Assembly (NCBI GenBank): GCA_028289545.1
Contig: JANQPG010000080.1
Location: 1 to 54,662, forward strand
DNA: 54,662 bases
Direction: 5' to 3'
From: Woeseiaceae bacterium
Lineage (GTDB): Bacteria; Pseudomonadota; Gammaproteobacteria; Steroidobacterales; Woeseiaceae
Shown: piece by piece, positions 8,600 to 17,857 of the stretch
How positions within the stretch are numbered: the first letter of the stretch is position 1
Layout of the letters: every line of letters starts with the position of its first letter
The notes under the pieces: model-generated
Database searches by the model: none
What the model was told of the DNA's origin: nothing
The model's input: only the letters and a program-made list of their open reading frames with translations
Translations under genes and position numbers: made by a program

Positions 8600-8621
8600 C
8601 CTCTGCCCGGGCGCCTCCCGA

Positions 8622-9059
8622 TCATCGCCCCTGCATGTCGAACACCGCACAGGTTGCGGTTGCGTGTGCGTAACGCTTGCCGGTGGCGTCAACGAGCCAG
8701 CCTTCCGCAAAACCGACGGAACGCGACACGTTGAGTACTTTACCCAGAGCTTCGAGCGGCACGTCGAGGGGTACGGGGCGGATCATCTGCACACTGAGGT
8801 CCACGGTGGCGTAGCCTTTGCCGGCGCCCAGCATGGTTTGAATTGCGCAGCCCGTCGAGGTATCCAGCGCCGTGGCGGCAAAGCCGCCGTGCACTCTGCC
8901 CGCCGGGTTCAGATGGTTCTCGTCAGCCGTCGCGACAAACGTGACCTCTCCCGGAGCAACGCGTTTCAGCTCGAGCGGGATAACTTTTGCGATGGGCGGC
9001 ACCGGCAGCTTGCCGGCGAGCATCGCTTCGAGCTGTTCCAGTCCGCTAAGCTTGTTCAT
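8622..9059 (-). CDS. PaaI-type hotdog-fold thioesterase
   Basis: A 145-residue hotdog-fold protein likely to hydrolyse acyl-CoA thioesters. The family signature NPAGRVHGGFAATALDTSTGCA is visible around residues 50-72 (the central helix with the HGG turn and catalytic acid), and the C-terminal strand ends KRYAHATATC. It is the last gene of the efflux operon: its ATG overlaps the stop of the RND fusion gene in an ATGA junction. The substrate and any link to efflux are unknown. Confidence 0.85.
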   Translation of the reverse strand: MNKLSGLEQLEAMLAGKLPVPPIAKVIPLELKRVAPGEVTFVATADENHLNPAGRVHGGFAATALDTSTGCAIQTMLGAGKGYATVDLSVQMIRPVPLDVPLEALGKVLNVSRSVGFAEGWLVDATGKRYAHATATCAVFDMQGR

Positions 9060-12000
9060 AACGCTCCCAGAGACTTGTAAACGGCGACAAGATTAACCCC
9101 GACGGCCGTCTGTCTTGCAGCCAGCGCATCTTCCGCCTCGAGACGGCGTCGGTCCGCGTCCAGCACGGACAGGAAATCGCTCAGGCCCGACTCGTAGAGC
9201 TGCCGGGCTATCTCCGCCGCTTTTGCGCTCGATTCGGCGGAAGCTTCCAGGTGCCGGCTGCTCTTGAGGGAACGCGAGTAACGGGTCAGCGCCGCCTCGG
9301 ATTCCTCGACGGCGAGCAGGACGGTTTGTTCGTAGGCCGCCGCGCTGGCCTCACGGCGGGCATCTGCCGCGGCCAGTTCGGCGCGCAGTCGGCCGCCCGT
9401 AAACAAAGGCACCTGGGCAAGACCCAGCAGCCCACCCGCCTCGGTGCCGGTGTCGAACAGGTCGCCGGCGTCGAAGGCTTCCCAGCCGAAACTGGCGGAC
9501 AGCGACAGTCGCGGAAAAAACGCCGCAACGGCAACCCCGACGTCCGCCGTTGCTGCCGCCAGCGAGCGCTCCGCCGCGCGGATGTCGGGACGTCGGCGCA
9601 GGACGTCGCTCTTCATGCCGACGGCCGGCACGATTCGCGCCGTGGGAATGGGCCTCATGGCCGTGAAGTCCGCGTTGACTTGCTCGGGAGTCTGCGCAGT
9701 CAGCGTAGCGAGGCGCAGCACCGCACCGCGAATCACGGCCTCGAGCTCCGGCAAGGTCGAGCGCGTACCCTCGAGCTGGGCGCGCGCATTGAGCGCATCC
9801 AGCTCCGGCGACAGGCCGGACGCAACCCGTCGTTCGACGAGATCCAGCGTATCGCGCTGCAGCGCAGCGTTTTGAGTGGCTACGTCCAGGCGCCGCTGCG
9901 CGCCGCGCAGTTCAAAAACCGCGCGGACAATCTCCGCGGTGACACTCAGGCGCACGTCGTCGAGTTCCGCCTCGGCAGCCTCGGCTCTTCCCCGCCCCGC
10001 CTCGTTGCGGCGACGATTGCCGCCGAACAGATCGAGCTCCCAGCTCGCGTCGAAACCGGATTCGAACAACTCGCCCGTGCGCGGCGCGAGACCGGCCGGA
10101 TTGTTCGGGCTCTGCTCGCTCAGCCGAAACCGCGTGTAGCTTCCGTCCGCACTCGCCTGCGGCAGAAGACTCGAACGCGCTACCCGGCTCAGTGCACGTG
10201 CCTCGGCGAGCCGCGCGGCGGCAATGTCGATACGTTTGCTCGCCTCGTGACCTGCCAGCACATAGGTCTCTACCAGCGGGTCGTCGAAACCCTGCCACCA
10301 GTCGGCCAGTTTTTCATCGGCAAGCGCTTCGCCGGACGATCCCCCGTACTGGCTGGCATCCTCCTCGAGCCACGCAGCCCCGGATTCAAGCTCGGGCGCC
10401 ACGTAATCGGGCCCCACCGCGCAACCGCCAAGGAACGCGCCAAGCAGCACGGTCGCCGGCGCCAGGCGTGCGCTCGGCGCGACACCGCGCCGCCGACGCT
10501 GCGCCAACAGAATGAACAGCGCCGGTGTCATGACCAGCGACAAGGTCACGGCAAAACCGACGCCGCCGGCAATAACAACCGCCAGCGGCGGCCAGAACTC
10601 GCCGCCCGCAAACACGAGCAGCGGCAGAAAACCGCCAATCGTCGTTGCTGTTGTTGCCAGCACGTGTCTCGCTTCGTGCATTGTGACCGAAACGACCGCA
10701 TCGACGTCGCCGGCGCGCGCGTCGGCGTTGGCTCGCAACGCCGCAAGCACGACTATCGAGCCGTTGATCGCAATGCCGATCAGCCCCGCTGAGCCCAGCA
10801 GCGGGTTGAAGCCGAGGTTGTAGCCGCCGAGCCACAGCGAAAGCATGCCCAGCCCTGCTGAGAGAAACGCAACCAGCCCAACGATTGCCGCGGCGCTGGC
10901 GCTGCCAAAACTCAGGATCAAAGTTGTCACCATGAGCATGACAAGAATCGGCAGGTAGGTCATCAGATTGCCGACGGCCTCCTGCTGCGCATCGCTGTCG
11001 CCCTCGAGCTGAAGCGTATATCCCGGCGGCAGGCTAAAACCCGCGGCATCGAGATTCGCCAGGATGTCGTTGCTGATCTCAATGGGCAGCGAGCCCGGGG
11101 CCACCCAGCCATGAATCACGTTGACACGCTCGCCGTTGCGGCGCGTGATGGACGCGCTCTCGGGTTCGACGCGCATATCGCCGAGCGTGTCCGCCGGCAC
11201 CCATTCGCTGTTGGTCAACAGCGGCATCGACGCTATGTCCGACAGCGAACCGCGGACGTCGTCGGAGTAGCGAATCCGCACCGGCAGATCCTCGAGGTCT
11301 TCGCGCACGGAGCCGCCCGTAAATCCTTCGAGATTGCCCTGCATCTGAAAGGCAATATCGTCGAGGCTCAGCCCAACACGCTCTGCGTCGGACTGGTTGG
11401 CGGCGTACTTGAGCTTGGCGCGGCTCGAAATCGACGTGCGCGTGTGTGTAATGCCTTCGGTCTCGTACATGACCCGCCTGAGTTCCTCGCCCTTTTCCGC
11501 CAGGATCGCAAGCGACGGCCCGCTGATCCGGAATCCGACCGGTGCGTCGACGGGCGGTCCCTGGGCAAACGGCGCCACGATAATCTGCGCCTCCGGAAAC
11601 CGGTTGTCGAGCTCCCTTTGCAGCTTCAGGACAATACGGCTCGCGACATCGGCCGATTCCGCTTTGACCATCGCGTGCGCGTACGCGGCGTTGCTGTCCT
11701 GCTGCATGATGCGGTTGTAGTAGATCTGCGGGTGACTCCCGCCGACCAGCCAGCTCAGCTGCTGTATACCGTCAAACTCACGAACCACCGACTCGATTTC
11801 CAGCGCCACGTCGCGCGTGCGCGACAGGGAGGCATCGTCCTGCAGCCGGACTTCAATTTCGAACTGATCTCGATCGGCCGGCGGGAAAAACTGCAGATCA
11901 AGTGTCCCGGCCAGCAGGAAACCGCTGATCGGCAGTATCAGTGCAAGCCCCGAAGTCATGAGCGGCCGGCGAAAGGCGACCGAAAGCCATCGTTCGCACA

Positions 12001-13570
12001 GCCGGTTGAACGCCGGAAAGCGAATGCCGCGCTGCCACCAGTGAGCGTCGTCCTCCTGCCCTGCTTCGCCTCGTTTGACGTAGCGGCCAGCCAGCGCCGC
12101 AATGATCGTCATCGAAATCAGGAACGACGCCAGCAGAGCCAGCACGACGCTGATCGCAATCGGGCCCACAAAATCTCCGGTATTGCCCGGAAGAAGGAAA
12201 ATCGGCATGAAACCGAGCACCGTGGTGACGGTTGATGCCAGGAGCGGCACAAACAGATGCGCCACCGATCGTGCGACAGCCTCCCCGCGGTCCTCACCGC
12301 GCGACAGCCGTCGCTGTATTTCGTCAGTCACGACAATGGCGTTGTCGATCAGTAGGCCAATCGCAATGATCATGCCGAAGATCGACATCTGGTGAATCTG
12401 CTGATCGAAGAAGGTCAACCCGAACAGGGTTGCGGATGCGCTGAGCGGCAGTGCGGCGCCGACGATCAACGCCGCCCGCCAGCCCAGGCCGAAGAACACG
12501 ACGAGCATCACAACGCCGGCGCCCAGGAGCAGGTTGTTACTCAGCGAACTCAGGCGCTCCTCGGTGTATTCGTTCTGGCGAAACAGAACGTCAACGATAA
12601 TGCCGTCGTCGAGCCCGGCCTCGAAATCGGCGAGCACGACGTCAGCCTGCGCTTGCCAGCGATCGATGCGAACGTTTTCCGCCGAGGCCGAGGCGACGAA
12701 CACGATGCGCTGCCCATTCAGATACGCATAGCTGTCCGGCGGTTCGCGCCAGCGCTTCTCGACGCTCGCGACGTCGCCCAGACGAAGCTGCCGGCCGGCG
12801 CTGCCCTCACGAACAACCAGGTTGCGAATTCGCGCCACCGAATCGAGTTCCCCACCCACTTCCAGGAACAGGTCGCGGTTGTCTCCACGCAGCGCGCCGG
12901 CGGCGTTCTTGGGGTCCGCGGCCGCAATGCGCGCGGCCACCTGCTGAGCCGACAAACCCTGAGCCGCCAGTTCGCCGCGATTCAGCGTAATCGTGATCTC
13001 TTCTTCGGTATCACCGTAGACGTTGACCCGCTCGGCGCCCGGTACGCTTCTGAGACGATCCGCCAGTTCTTCACCGAGACGTGTCAGCATGCCCATCGAC
13101 GCTTGCGAACCCGGTGCTGCGGACAGGCCAACGAGCACCGAGAACGCCGACGCGCCGCGTTCGTCGTCGAAACTCGGCTTGCCGGCGCCAGGCGGCAGCA
13201 ACACCTCCGCTTCCGACAACTTGTCGCGCACACGTGAAAACGCCTGTTCGTTCGTGTCGGAGGTAATGCTGTCCTCGAGCGCAAGGCTAATGACCGAAAT
13301 GTTCGCGCGCGACGTGGCGACGATGTCCTTGATCTCCTCGACCTCGCGCAGCTCGTCCTCGAGCTTCTTGGTGACGAGCGCTTCGACCCGCTCGGCCGAC
13401 GCTCCGGGAAACGTCGTGATCACGAGTGCGTTGCGCGTGGTGATGCGCGGATCCTCAATACGCGGCAGATTGCTGAGCGCCGAAGCGCCGGCCAGCGCAA
13501 TCACGAGGATCGCCAGCACCAAGAGGTGTGCGTTGCGGAAAAACAGATCGCGCCAGGAGGTGCTGTTCAT
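9056..13570 (-). CDS. RND efflux pump fused in frame to a NodT/OprM-type outer-membrane channel lipoprotein
   Basis: A single 1504-residue reading frame holds two parts normally made separately. Residues 1 to about 1035 are a complete RND inner-membrane pump: a first membrane helix at 13-33, periplasmic porter loops, the TM4 motif GLLIDNAIVV, and a last helix ending in ALFILLAQRRRR. After a short basic linker comes LAPATVLLGAFLGGC, a lipoprotein signal with Cys1050, and then a full outer-membrane factor (VGPDYVAPE start, two coiled-coil repeats, SDVLRRRPDIRAAE motif, about 455 residues). No stop codon separates them. A TTG at 10505-10507 could start the channel separately but has no ribosome-binding site. 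The gene overlaps both neighbours by 4 nt. The drug specificity cannot be read. Confidence 0.9.
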   Translation of the reverse strand: MNSTSWRDLFFRNAHLLVLAILVIALAGASALSNLPRIEDPRITTRNALVITTFPGASAERVEALVTKKLEDELREVEEIKDIVATSRANISVISLALEDSITSDTNEQAFSRVRDKLSEAEVLLPPGAGKPSFDDERGASAFSVLVGLSAAPGSQASMGMLTRLGEELADRLRSVPGAERVNVYGDTEEEITITLNRGELAAQGLSAQQVAARIAAADPKNAAGALRGDNRDLFLEVGGELDSVARIRNLVVREGSAGRQLRLGDVASVEKRWREPPDSYAYLNGQRIVFVASASAENVRIDRWQAQADVVLADFEAGLDDGIIVDVLFRQNEYTEERLSSLSNNLLLGAGVVMLVVFFGLGWRAALIVGAALPLSASATLFGLTFFDQQIHQMSIFGMIIAIGLLIDNAIVVTDEIQRRLSRGEDRGEAVARSVAHLFVPLLASTVTTVLGFMPIFLLPGNTGDFVGPIAISVVLALLASFLISMTIIAALAGRYVKRGEAGQEDDAHWWQRGIRFPAFNRLCERWLSVAFRRPLMTSGLALILPISGFLLAGTLDLQFFPPADRDQFEIEVRLQDDASLSRTRDVALEIESVVREFDGIQQLSWLVGGSHPQIYYNRIMQQDSNAAYAHAMVKAESADVASRIVLKLQRELDNRFPEAQIIVAPFAQGPPVDAPVGFRISGPSLAILAEKGEELRRVMYETEGITHTRTSISSRAKLKYAANQSDAERVGLSLDDIAFQMQGNLEGFTGGSVREDLEDLPVRIRYSDDVRGSLSDIASMPLLTNSEWVPADTLGDMRVEPESASITRRNGERVNVIHGWVAPGSLPIEISNDILANLDAAGFSLPPGYTLQLEGDSDAQQEAVGNLMTYLPILVMLMVTTLILSFGSASAAAIVGLVAFLSAGLGMLSLWLGGYNLGFNPLLGSAGLIGIAINGSIVVLAALRANADARAGDVDAVVSVTMHEARHVLATTATTIGGFLPLLVFAGGEFWPPLAVVIAGGVGFAVTLSLVMTPALFILLAQRRRRGVAPSARLAPATVLLGAFLGGCAVGPDYVAPELESGAAWLEEDASQYGGSSGEALADEKLADWWQGFDDPLVETYVLAGHEASKRIDIAAARLAEARALSRVARSSLLPQASADGSYTRFRLSEQSPNNPAGLAPRTGELFESGFDASWELDLFGGNRRRNEAGRGRAEAAEAELDDVRLSVTAEIVRAVFELRGAQRRLDVATQNAALQRDTLDLVERRVASGLSPELDALNARAQLEGTRSTLPELEAVIRGAVLRLATLTAQTPEQVNADFTAMRPIPTARIVPAVGMKSDVLRRRPDIRAAERSLAAATADVGVAVAAFFPRLSLSASFGWEAFDAGDLFDTGTEAGGLLGLAQVPLFTGGRLRAELAAADARREASAAAYEQTVLLAVEESEAALTRYSRSLKSSRHLEASAESSAKAAEIARQLYESGLSDFLSVLDADRRRLEAEDALAARQTAVGVNLVAVYKSLGAL

Positions 13571-14697
13571 GGCTGGCTGCCCGCGGCGCCGTCAGCCGCA
13601 CTGGCCAGCGCCGAGGCGGGCTCGAGCGATACTCTCTGCCCCGCGACGACACGATGTGTCCCTTTGCTGACCAAAAGGTCGCCTGCCTCGAGCGTGCCGC
13701 GAACGAAGACACGATCTTCACTCGCGTGCAGCACTTCGATTGTGTGTTTGACCAGCACTTGCTCACCGTCCTGCTCGTCCACGACCAGCCCTTGCCAGAG
13801 ACCGCGCGGACCCTCGATCAGAGCCGATGTCGGGACCCAATAGCCCGTGGTCTCGACAAAACGCTCGATGTCGAAGCGCGCCAGATCGCCGGGACGCAGC
13901 ACCACAGACGCTTCATCGATACTGAATATCGCGTCGACGGTGCGGGTCGCCTCGTCGCGCCGGGGCACAACCGTTTTGAGTACGGCCGTGACCGGCTCGT
14001 CGTTGACAAACAGGGTGTAGCTATCGCCGGGCACGAGACCGCCGGCCGCATCGGGAGCAACGCCGATGCGAGCTTCGGGATTATCCGAACTCTGCAGCGT
14101 AATCAGCGTCTGTCCGGGTGCGAGTACAGCCCCGGGATCGGCGGCGCGATGCACAATCGTGCCGGCAAACGGCGCGCGCAGCGTCGCTTTGTCGATGTCG
14201 ACGCTGATTCGCTCGAGACGCGCTTCGGCGACGTTTGCCGCCGCCGCCAGCGCCGCCACCTGCTGCCGAGACTCGTCGAGCTGCTGCTTCGACACGCCCT
14301 TGTAGTCGAATGCCTCGACGGTTCGCGCATAGGTCGCTTCGGCAAGTTCCAGCTCAGCGCGCACCTGATCGAAGGCTGCCCTGGCTTCGGCCTCTTGTGC
14401 CGACAGCCGCGCGGTATCGAGCACCGCGAGCGCCGCGCCGCTCTTGACCGAGGCGCCCTCGTCAACGTTTACCGATGCCAGCAAACCGCCAATTTCGAAG
14501 CCCAGATGGCTGTCGAGGCGCGCCTCGACGCGCCCGGTATAGCTGCTGGATGCTGGGTAACCGCTCGCCGTCTCGGCCGCCACCGTGGCGACGGGGACCG
14601 CTTGCACTTCGGTCGTGCTTGACCCATTCTCACCGCACGCGCTGACCGTCAGCGCCAGTGGGCCTATAAGGAAGCCAAGCCGTAACTGCCTGATCAT
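13567..14697 (-). CDS. RND efflux periplasmic adaptor (membrane fusion protein), lipoprotein
   Basis: A 376-residue HlyD/AcrA-type adaptor that bridges the inner-membrane pump and outer-membrane channel. It starts with a lipoprotein signal (LALTVSAC, Cys21), followed by the lipoyl half-motif GRVEARLDSHLGFEIGG, a helical hairpin (about residues 100-165), the second lipoyl half RAPFAGTIVHR and beta-barrel domains. Its last 4 nt overlap the RND fusion gene, so pump, channel and adaptor are made from one message. The promoter region is shared with the divergent TetR gene and contains two operator dyads. Confidence 0.92.
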   Translation of the reverse strand: MIRQLRLGFLIGPLALTVSACGENGSSTTEVQAVPVATVAAETASGYPASSSYTGRVEARLDSHLGFEIGGLLASVNVDEGASVKSGAALAVLDTARLSAQEAEARAAFDQVRAELELAEATYARTVEAFDYKGVSKQQLDESRQQVAALAAAANVAEARLERISVDIDKATLRAPFAGTIVHRAADPGAVLAPGQTLITLQSSDNPEARIGVAPDAAGGLVPGDSYTLFVNDEPVTAVLKTVVPRRDEATRTVDAIFSIDEASVVLRPGDLARFDIERFVETTGYWVPTSALIEGPRGLWQGLVVDEQDGEQVLVKHTIEVLHASEDRVFVRGTLEAGDLLVSKGTHRVVAGQRVSLEPASALASAADGAAGSQP

Positions 14698-14746
14698 TAT
14701 TAGTTTTCCTCTGTCGGAAACACCATCTGAATGTGTTCAGCTCGAT

Positions 14747-14765
14747 TTACTAGACCGAGCAGTTT
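14747..14765. promoter_or_regulatory. TetR operator 1 (efflux-operon side)
   Basis: TTACTAGACCGAGCAGTTT matches operator 2 at 14 of 19 positions and shares its complete left half TACTAGAC. It lies 50 nt upstream of the adaptor gene and is the weaker dyad of the two. The two left halves are exactly 36 bp apart. Confidence 0.6.
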
Positions 14766-14782
14766 GATATTAGATCAATAAA

Positions 14783-14801
14783 ATACTAGACTGTCCAGTA
14801 T
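14783..14801. promoter_or_regulatory. TetR operator 2 (overlaps the regulator's start codon)
   Basis: ATACTAGACTGTCCAGTAT is an almost perfect 19-bp dyad (8 of 9 arm positions pair around the central T). It overlaps the ATG of the TetR gene, suggesting autoregulation by blocking its transcription or early elongation, while the same protein at operator 1 would control the efflux operon. Confidence 0.75.
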
Positions 14802-15432
14802 GAATTTAAATCAAGATGTAACTTCGCGGCGCGGACGGCCGAAGAGTGAGGAAAAACGCCGGGATATCAGTAACGCGGCGGCGGAGCTTTTCCTGCGCGA
14901 GGGTTACGACCGCTGCTCGATGGACAATATTGCGGCGGCCGCCGGCGTCTCGAAGCAAACCGTCTACTCGCACTTCGCCAATAAAGACGAGCTGTTCAGG
15001 AGCTGCATTACGGGCAAGGCGGAACTCTACGATCTGCGTATTGACCCGTCGTTACATGAAACCCTCGAATCCGGGCTGCGCAGTTTCGCCGACGGTTTTT
15101 TACGCCTCGTTTCGGACCCCGATGTCGTGAAAATGTGGCGGCTGGTCATGAACGAAGCCGACGCGCACCCGCACGTTGCGCAGATGTTCAATGAAACGGG
15201 GCCCGAGGATTCCCTGGGTTCGCTGGCGCGATTCATCGAACACCACGCGGACACGCTGGCGACAAACGACTACGAGGGTGCCGCGCGGACGTTTTTTGCG
15301 CTGACCGCGGATTGCTGGCACTCGCGCATTCTGCTCGGCGTCATCGACCGCGTTGAGGACGACGAGCGGCGGCGGCACGTCGAGCGGGTTATCGAGCAGT
15401 TCCGGACATTGTTCTCGAAATCGGAGGCTTGA
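14800..15432 (+). CDS. TetR/AcrR family transcriptional regulator of the efflux operon
   Basis: A 210-residue regulator with an N-terminal helix-turn-helix (residues about 20-66: ISNAAAELFLREGYDRCSM, then NIAAAAGVSKQTVYSHFANKDELF) and a helical ligand-binding domain of the AcrR C-terminal type. It is transcribed divergently from the adaptor-pump-channel operon and two dyads lie in between, so it most likely represses that operon and itself until a pump substrate binds. No clear ribosome-binding site precedes the ATG. Its 3' end overlaps the convergent neighbour by 44 bp. Confidence 0.9.
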   Translation: MNLNQDVTSRRGRPKSEEKRRDISNAAAELFLREGYDRCSMDNIAAAAGVSKQTVYSHFANKDELFRSCITGKAELYDLRIDPSLHETLESGLRSFADGFLRLVSDPDVVKMWRLVMNEADAHPHVAQMFNETGPEDSLGSLARFIEHHADTLATNDYEGAARTFFALTADCWHSRILLGVIDRVEDDERRRHVERVIEQFRTLFSKSEA

Positions 15433-16483
15433 GCCGCGCCTCGATCCGTGCGGTCAGCTCGTCGAGCTGACGATTGCGTTCGGATTCGTCGAGCTCCGAC
15501 AGGCGGCGCGACTCGGCGTAGAAACACTCGAAGCGCCCCTCGCAGTCCAGGAACAGTTGGCGAAACGCCGGTACGCGGGATTCGTACGCCGCCCAGTTCG
15601 CCAGGCGTGCGTTGTTCAGCGGCATATCGAGCCAGTCCGGCGCTGAAATCCCCTCGGCGTCGAGCATCTCGCGCAACTCCCCGCGCAGAAGCTCGAGACG
15701 TTCCTGCTTTTGTACGCGCATCTCCTCGGGCGGCAGCGCCGATGCGTACAGCGCTTCGAGATCCTCACGCGCCGTGAGAACGTGCCCAGTCATTGCGTTC
15801 TGCAGTCCGTGTTGTCGCCGCCAGTCCTGGAAACGCCCGGCCTCGCCCTGCTTTTCGAGCCAGCGCTGGATGCCCAACTCTTCCACGGCACTGGCAAACG
15901 ATTCGTTGAAGGTTGTGTCGTCCTTGATATACAGCACCTGGTGAGCCAGCTCGTGAAACAGGAGTGCAACGATTCGGTTGTCCTGCCAGCGCAACATCGT
16001 GTTGAGTACCGGATCTTCGAAGCGGCCAAGCGTCGAGTACGCGGTCACACCACCGACAAACACGTCGTAGCCACGCCGTTCGAGCTGCCCGGCCTTGCGC
16101 TCGGCGGCCGCCTGGCTGAAATAGCCGCGGTAGCCAACGCAGCCGACGACCGGAAAACACCAGGTTTTTGCCGCCACCGAAAACTCGGGCGCGGCGCTCA
16201 CATTCCAGACCACAAAGTCGCGCTCGAGATCCGAATAGCTGCGATAGCTGTCGTTGTCGGGTAGTCCGAGCTCGTCCGTTGCGAAAGCCCGAGCTTCGCG
16301 AATGAGTTCGAGACGCCGCGCCAGTTCCTCGGGCGTTGCCGGATCCTCGATCACCTCGTCGATCGGCACGCGCTTGCCGAGCACCGAAAGTTGACCGCGC
16401 GCCGCCTGCATGTAGTAGCAGCCGGAGAGCGCCAGGGCGAGAAGCAGCAACAAAAAAGTGCGTACGAAATGCAAAACAGCCAT
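15389..16483 (-). CDS. Putative zinc aminopeptidase lipoprotein (Aminopep/PF10023 type)
   Basis: A 364-residue protein with a lipoprotein signal (LLLLALALSGC, Cys22) and a gluzincin metalloprotease signature: HELAHQ (HExxH) followed by the third ligand in NESFASAVEE. The region around it (YDVFVGGVTAYSTLGRFEDPVLN) is typical of the family annotated as putative aminopeptidases. The start is placed at the ATG at 16481-16483, because the longer frame upstream runs antisense to cca and lacks a plausible signal. The last 44 bp overlap the tetR gene tail to tail, an unusually long convergent overlap. Confidence 0.85.
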   Translation of the reverse strand: MAVLHFVRTFLLLLLALALSGCYYMQAARGQLSVLGKRVPIDEVIEDPATPEELARRLELIREARAFATDELGLPDNDSYRSYSDLERDFVVWNVSAAPEFSVAAKTWCFPVVGCVGYRGYFSQAAAERKAGQLERRGYDVFVGGVTAYSTLGRFEDPVLNTMLRWQDNRIVALLFHELAHQVLYIKDDTTFNESFASAVEELGIQRWLEKQGEAGRFQDWRRQHGLQNAMTGHVLTAREDLEALYASALPPEEMRVQKQERLELLRGELREMLDAEGISAPDWLDMPLNNARLANWAAYESRVPAFRQLFLDCEGRFECFYAESRRLSELDESERNRQLDELTARIEARLKPPISRTMSGTAR

Positions 16484-16621
16484 GCCTGGTGGAGGTCCGT
16501 CCCAAACTCGATGCTTTCGAGTAAGAATCCCGTTCGCCCGAGAGCTTATCGGCCGGCCGCCCGGCACGCTACACTCACGGCCTTGGCAACGCCGTAGAAC
16601 AACAAGGCTCGGGATCTCTGC

Positions 16622-17857
16622 ATGCAAGTTTACCTCGTTGGTGGTGCGGTTCGTGACGAGCAGCTGGGCTTGCCGGTCACGGAACGCGATTGGTGCGTCG
16701 TGGGATCGACGCCGGAAGAGCTCGAGGCGCTGGGCTACCGGCCCGTCGGCAAAGACTTTCCGGTATTCATTCACCCCGAGACGGGCGAGGAATACGCGCT
16801 GGCGCGCACCGAGCGAAAAACGGCAGCGGGCTATCGCGGTTTCAGTTTCAACACCTCGCCGGAAGTGACCATCGAGGACGACCTCGAACGGCGCGATCTG
16901 ACGATCAACGCCATTGCGGTGGACCCGGAGGGCAATTTCTGCGACCCGTTCGACGGCCTCGGCGACCTCGAGCGGCGGGTACTCAAACACGTCTCCGACG
17001 CGTTCACCGAAGACCCGGTGCGTATCCTGCGCGTTGCCCGCTTTGCGGCGCGTTTCCACTCCCTTGGGTTTCGCGTCGCGGAAGAAACACTCGACCTCAT
17101 GCGCCGCATGGTCGAGAGCGGCGAGGTCGATGCGCTCGTGCCCGATCGAGTGTGGAAAGAGACCGAGTCGGCACTCAAGGGGAACGCCAGCCGGCGGTTT
17201 TTCGAAGTGCTGCGTGACTGCGGCGCGCTTCAAAAAATCTACCCGGAAATCGACGCACTGTTCGGCGTACCACAGCCCGAGCGCTGGCACCCCGAAATCG
17301 ATACGGGCATACACACGATGATGGTCCTCGATCAGGCCGAAGCGGTATCGGCCAGCCCCGCCGTGCGCTTTGCGGCGCTGGTGCACGACCTCGGCAAGGC
17401 CGATACGCCGGTGGAGCGGCTGCCGAGTCACCCGGGGCACGAGAAGAAAAGCGTGTCGCGTATTCGCGCACTGTGCGAGCGTTACCCCGTTCCGAAAACA
17501 TACCGCGACCTTGCGGTCATCGTTGCCGAGTACCACACGCACTGTCACAAGGCGCTTGAGCTCAGGCCAGGGACCGTGCTCAAGGTGCTCGAGAAGTCCG
17601 ATGCTTTTCGCCGCCCGGAACGATTCGAAGAATTTCTTCTGACCTGTGAAGCCGACGCCCGCGGGCGGCTGGGTCTCGAAACGCGCGACTACCCGCAGGC
17701 CGACTACCTGCGCGGCGCGCTGACTGCGGCCTTAAGGATCGACGCGGCGCGAATCGCCGCCGAAGCAGCCGAACCTGCGGCGATTCCGCGCGCCGTTCAT
17801 GACGCACGACTCAAAGCGCTAAACGCCTACAAGGCCTCTTACTCGCCGGCGCCGTAG
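16622..17857 (+). CDS. cca: Multifunctional CCA tRNA nucleotidyltransferase / phosphohydrolase
   Basis: A 411-residue enzyme that adds or repairs the 3' CCA end of tRNAs. The nucleotidyltransferase core shows VYLVGGAVRDEQLG and the metal-binding ERDWCVVG (DxD equivalent), then RRDLTINAIA, the neck with DPVRILRVARFAARF, and a C-terminal HD domain (HTMMVLDQAE and LVHDLGKADT) found in the gammaproteobacterial multifunctional enzyme. Length equals E. coli Cca (412). Its neighbour uppP is also its neighbour in E. coli. Confidence 0.95.
   Translation: MQVYLVGGAVRDEQLGLPVTERDWCVVGSTPEELEALGYRPVGKDFPVFIHPETGEEYALARTERKTAAGYRGFSFNTSPEVTIEDDLERRDLTINAIAVDPEGNFCDPFDGLGDLERRVLKHVSDAFTEDPVRILRVARFAARFHSLGFRVAEETLDLMRRMVESGEVDALVPDRVWKETESALKGNASRRFFEVLRDCGALQKIYPEIDALFGVPQPERWHPEIDTGIHTMMVLDQAEAVSASPAVRFAALVHDLGKADTPVERLPSHPGHEKKSVSRIRALCERYPVPKTYRDLAVIVAEYHTHCHKALELRPGTVLKVLEKSDAFRRPERFEEFLLTCEADARGRLGLETRDYPQADYLRGALTAALRIDAARIAAEAAEPAAIPRAVHDARLKALNAYKASYSPAP

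Noticed and set aside
10505..10507. TTG as a separate start for the outer-membrane channel
   Set aside because: It would give a good lipoprotein signal, but there is no ribosome-binding site and the upstream frame has no stop, so the pump necessarily continues into the channel.
9251..10792. Plus-strand frame of 513 codons opposite the channel part of the RND fusion
   Set aside because: Arg/Gln/His-rich composition typical of an antisense shadow, no recognisable motif, and the minus-strand gene is clear.
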